From contig MAXT01000005.1 in assembly GCA_001751225.1 (NCBI GenBank), positions 1 through 7,805 on the forward strand: a stretch of 7,805 bases of DNA, in the 5' to 3' direction. This DNA is from Desulfuromonadales bacterium C00003107 (GTDB taxonomy: Bacteria; Desulfobacterota; Desulfuromonadia; Desulfuromonadales; Syntrophotaleaceae). This document shows positions 5,836 to 7,805 of this stretch, piece after piece (the first letter of the stretch is position 1; each line of letters starts with the position of its first letter). The notes below the pieces were generated by a model. The model saw only the letters and a list, made by a program, of their open reading frames with translations, did no database searches and was not told where the DNA came from. The position numbers and the translations under genes were made by a program.

Positions 5836-6687
5836 ATGATACAGCTACGCAAAAGGTTCGGCGAAATCCTAGTCGAAGCCGGAGTCATCACAAACAGCGT
5901 CCTTACAGCCGCGTTGCAGACACAAAAAAAATCGGGGCTGGCCTTGGGCCGCATCCTCGAGGACATGGGCGCCATCACCGACTGGGATATCGCTACCATT
6001 CTGGCGCGGCAGTTCAACCTTGTCGCCATTCAAAAGATATCCGTCCCGGCCATCCCTGAAAACCTGCTGCAGGTCATCGACTGCGATATGGCCATCAAAA
6101 AGAATATCTTTCCCCTGGAGCTCAAGGACGGGCTGCTCAGGCTGGCGATCAGCAACCCTCTCGACTTTGACAGCCTGGACAAGATCGCCTTCAAAACGTC
6201 GCTGCGGATTGAACCGGTTCTGGCCACCCCGACGGAAATCTTCAAAGCCATCAAGCGTTATTATCTGTCTGAAGAGACGAGCAAGAAATCAGCGCCGAAT
6301 AAAGTACTGATTGTTGACGAAAATGATCTCTATCGCGGAACCGTCTGTGCCAACCTTCGCAATGCCGGTTATCAGCCATTCTTTGCCGATTCAACCACGG
6401 CCGCCATCAAATTAGCTATGCAGGAGAACCCCCACCTGATTCTGATCAGCACTACGAGCAATTCAGCACACTCTAAACTGTTAATTAAAACCCTACAGAA
6501 TAATGTTGCCACTCAAAACCGGCCATTCATCGCCCTTTCGGCCATCAACTCGCCGGAAGAAGAAGCGGCCCTGCTCGGCATGGGTTTTTTTGATATTATT
6601 TTCAAACCCCTCAATTATGTACGACTTCTAGCACGCATCGAACGCACCATCCGCTTTTTTTATCACGAACAAATTCCCCACAGCTAA
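5836..6687 (+). CDS. MshEN-REC protein 2, receiver lacks phosphoacceptor Asp
   Basis: This 283-residue paralogue has the same plan as its upstream neighbour. MshEN motif I runs Arg7 to Gln30 (F8-G9, L12, G16, L23, L27) and keeps the leading Arg; motif II runs Ala36 to Gln59. The shared LAISNPLDF and FKAIKRYYL runs are nearly unchanged. The receiver (about 155-277) keeps the acidic pair Asp161/Glu162, Ser235 in the Thr/Ser position and Lys257, but the phosphoacceptor position is Ser205 (LILIST against LILVDT in the neighbour). It should therefore not be phosphorylated in the normal way and may be a fixed-state or c-di-GMP-only partner. I start at the ATG at 5836, with AAAAAGG 7 nt upstream and homology beginning there; the longer frame from 5665 overlaps the upstream gene and adds low-complexity Pro-rich sequence. 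Probably cotranscribed with that gene. Its stop is 3 bp from the converging gene. Confidence 0.88.
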   Translation: MIQLRKRFGEILVEAGVITNSVLTAALQTQKKSGLALGRILEDMGAITDWDIATILARQFNLVAIQKISVPAIPENLLQVIDCDMAIKKNIFPLELKDGLLRLAISNPLDFDSLDKIAFKTSLRIEPVLATPTEIFKAIKRYYLSEETSKKSAPNKVLIVDENDLYRGTVCANLRNAGYQPFFADSTTAAIKLAMQENPHLILISTTSNSAHSKLLIKTLQNNVATQNRPFIALSAINSPEEEAALLGMGFFDIIFKPLNYVRLLARIERTIRFFYHEQIPHS

Positions 6688-6690
6688 GCA

Positions 6691-7805
6691 TCACGCCCCA
6701 TTATCAAGATCGAGGCATTGATAGACACGAACACCCCCCTTGCCGTCTTTCTTAACCTGGTACATGGCTTTATCCGCACGGCTGATCAGGTCATCAACAG
6801 TCTCACCGAGATCGGGATAGATGGTTATGCCGATACTCGCACCAAGCGTGCAACTGACCGAACGAATAGAAAACGGCAGCCGGACCTCCTGTAGCACTTT
6901 CTCTCCGACTAATTCGGCATCCTCAAGCAGCGCGATATCCGGCAGGACGATACCAAATTCGTCGCCCCCCAGACGAGCGGCACTATCCACCTCTCGCAAC
7001 GACAGTTTGATTCTTTTAGCGATGAGGACTAGGGCTTCATCTCCTGCCTGATGTCCGAATCGGTCGTTAATATCCTTAAAGCCATCGAGATCAATAAACA
7101 GCATCCCGACCCGGCCGCCAAAACGCCTGGCGTGGGCCAGCGCCTGCTCGAGTCGGTCGATGAACAGCCGTCGGTTGGGCAAGCCGGTCAGCATATCGTG
7201 GGTGGCCTGCTGCTGCAGCTTTTTATTGAGTTCCAGCAAATCATCCCGAGCTTGCCGTTGTTCGTTGATATCCGTAACAATACTGGCCAGCCGGACGCAC
7301 TGTCCCTGCTGATCGAAAACGGGGAAGCGACGGTCCCTGATCCAGCGAATGGAGCCATCCGGACGAACCAACCGATACTCCAGCTCACGGGTTTCCTGGC
7401 CCGGTTGGGCAAAAACGGCGACGACCCGAGCCTTATCGTCCTCATGAACACCATCGAGAAAAGACATGGGATTATGATAGAGGCTGTCCCGCGAGCGGCC
7501 CCACAATTTCTCATAAGCAACGCTGACATAGTAAACAACCTTCAGGTCAGGGCTGTGCAACCAGAAGACATCATCGATACCCTCGGTGACCAGACGAAAC
7601 ATTTCCTCGCTCTCTCTGGCGCGTAACTCGGTGGCCCGGCGGTGCAAGGCCATATCGACACCGATGCGCAAATCGCTCTTCTGGAAGGGCTTGAGCAAAA
7701 ACCCGTAGGGGTCGGTCAGCTTGGCCCGCTCCAGAGTCTCCTCGTCGGCATGAGCGGTCAGGTAGACGACCGGTATTCCTGTCTGTTCGCGCAACAGCGC
7801 CGCAG
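6691..7805 (-). CDS. REC-PAS-GGDEF diguanylate cyclase (5' end cut by right edge)
   Basis: The frame is open through the right edge, so the N terminus is missing. Counting from the codon at 7794 as residue 1, the visible order is as follows. First is the second half of a receiver domain (VVYLTAH with Thr13, LLKPF with Lys35); the phosphoacceptor lies outside the window. Next is a PAS domain with a PAC-type end (about 62-182, ending ASIVTDINEQRQA), then a short linker helix. Last is a GGDEF domain (about 195-360) with HDMLTGLPNRR, FIDLDGFKDIND and the active-site GGDEF at 276-280. An R-x2-D (267-270) five residues before GGDEF is the allosteric inhibitory site. It is thus predicted to join two GTP into c-di-GMP, with feedback by product and control by phosphorylation and a PAS signal. 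The TTG at 7794 is internal, not a start. It converges on the MshEN-REC pair with a 3-bp gap. Confidence 0.93.
   Translation of the reverse strand, partial: AALLREQTGIPVVYLTAHADEETLERAKLTDPYGFLLKPFQKSDLRIGVDMALHRRATELRARESEEMFRLVTEGIDDVFWLHSPDLKVVYYVSVAYEKLWGRSRDSLYHNPMSFLDGVHEDDKARVVAVFAQPGQETRELEYRLVRPDGSIRWIRDRRFPVFDQQGQCVRLASIVTDINEQRQARDDLLELNKKLQQQATHDMLTGLPNRRLFIDRLEQALAHARRFGGRVGMLFIDLDGFKDINDRFGHQAGDEALVLIAKRIKLSLREVDSAARLGGDEFGIVLPDIALLEDAELVGEKVLQEVRLPFSIRSVSCTLGASIGITIYPDLGETVDDLISRADKAMYQVKKDGKGGVRVYQCLDLDNGA

Noticed and set aside
7051..7626. A 191-codon + strand open frame
   Set aside because: Antisense shadow of the diguanylate cyclase gene, whose PAS and GGDEF motifs are unmistakable.

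Overview
The window looks like chromosomal DNA of a Gram-negative, anaerobic-type bacterium. Two lipoprotein signal peptides, a NapH/NosR-like iron-sulphur membrane protein, a radical SAM enzyme and MshEN-receiver proteins beside a diguanylate cyclase together suggest a Desulfuromonadales/Geobacterales-like member of the former Deltaproteobacteria. That placement is inference from gene content; no taxonomic marker settles it.

Layout. (1) 1-380: the 3' end of an ISNCY-like transposase, a hairpin, and two tandem GGACAGTT motifs that look like an IS end. (2) 421-582: an initiator tRNA-fMet gene with a near-consensus promoter and a strong intrinsic terminator. (3) 633-1312: a + strand pair joined by an ATGA overlap, encoding a short DksA/TraR-type zinc finger protein and a small lipoprotein of unknown function. 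(4) 1425-4204: three - strand genes. In transcription order they are a membrane polyferredoxin with two [4Fe-4S] motifs, an ELWxxDGT-repeat lipoprotein followed by a 14-bp terminator stem, and a radical SAM protein whose SPASM-like Cys module lies before the radical SAM core. The polyferredoxin has a near-consensus promoter whose -35 lies in a perfect 15-bp palindrome resembling NsrR-type operators. (5) 4205-4820: about 600 bp with no convincing gene, holding that promoter, some hairpins and a possible sigma-54 promoter. (6) 4821-6687: two tandem paralogues, each an MshEN domain fused to a receiver domain. (7) 6691 to the right edge: a converging response regulator with REC, PAS and GGDEF domains, cut by the window.

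The last three genes form the most interesting group: one gene predicted to make c-di-GMP and two predicted to bind it. MshEN normally sits on type II secretion or type IV pilus ATPases, but here it is free of any ATPase and fused to a receiver. The first paralogue keeps the whole phosphorylation site; the second has Ser in place of the phosphoacceptor Asp. This reads as a paired, diverged c-di-GMP/phospho-signal integration module. Binding and partnership are inferred, not shown.
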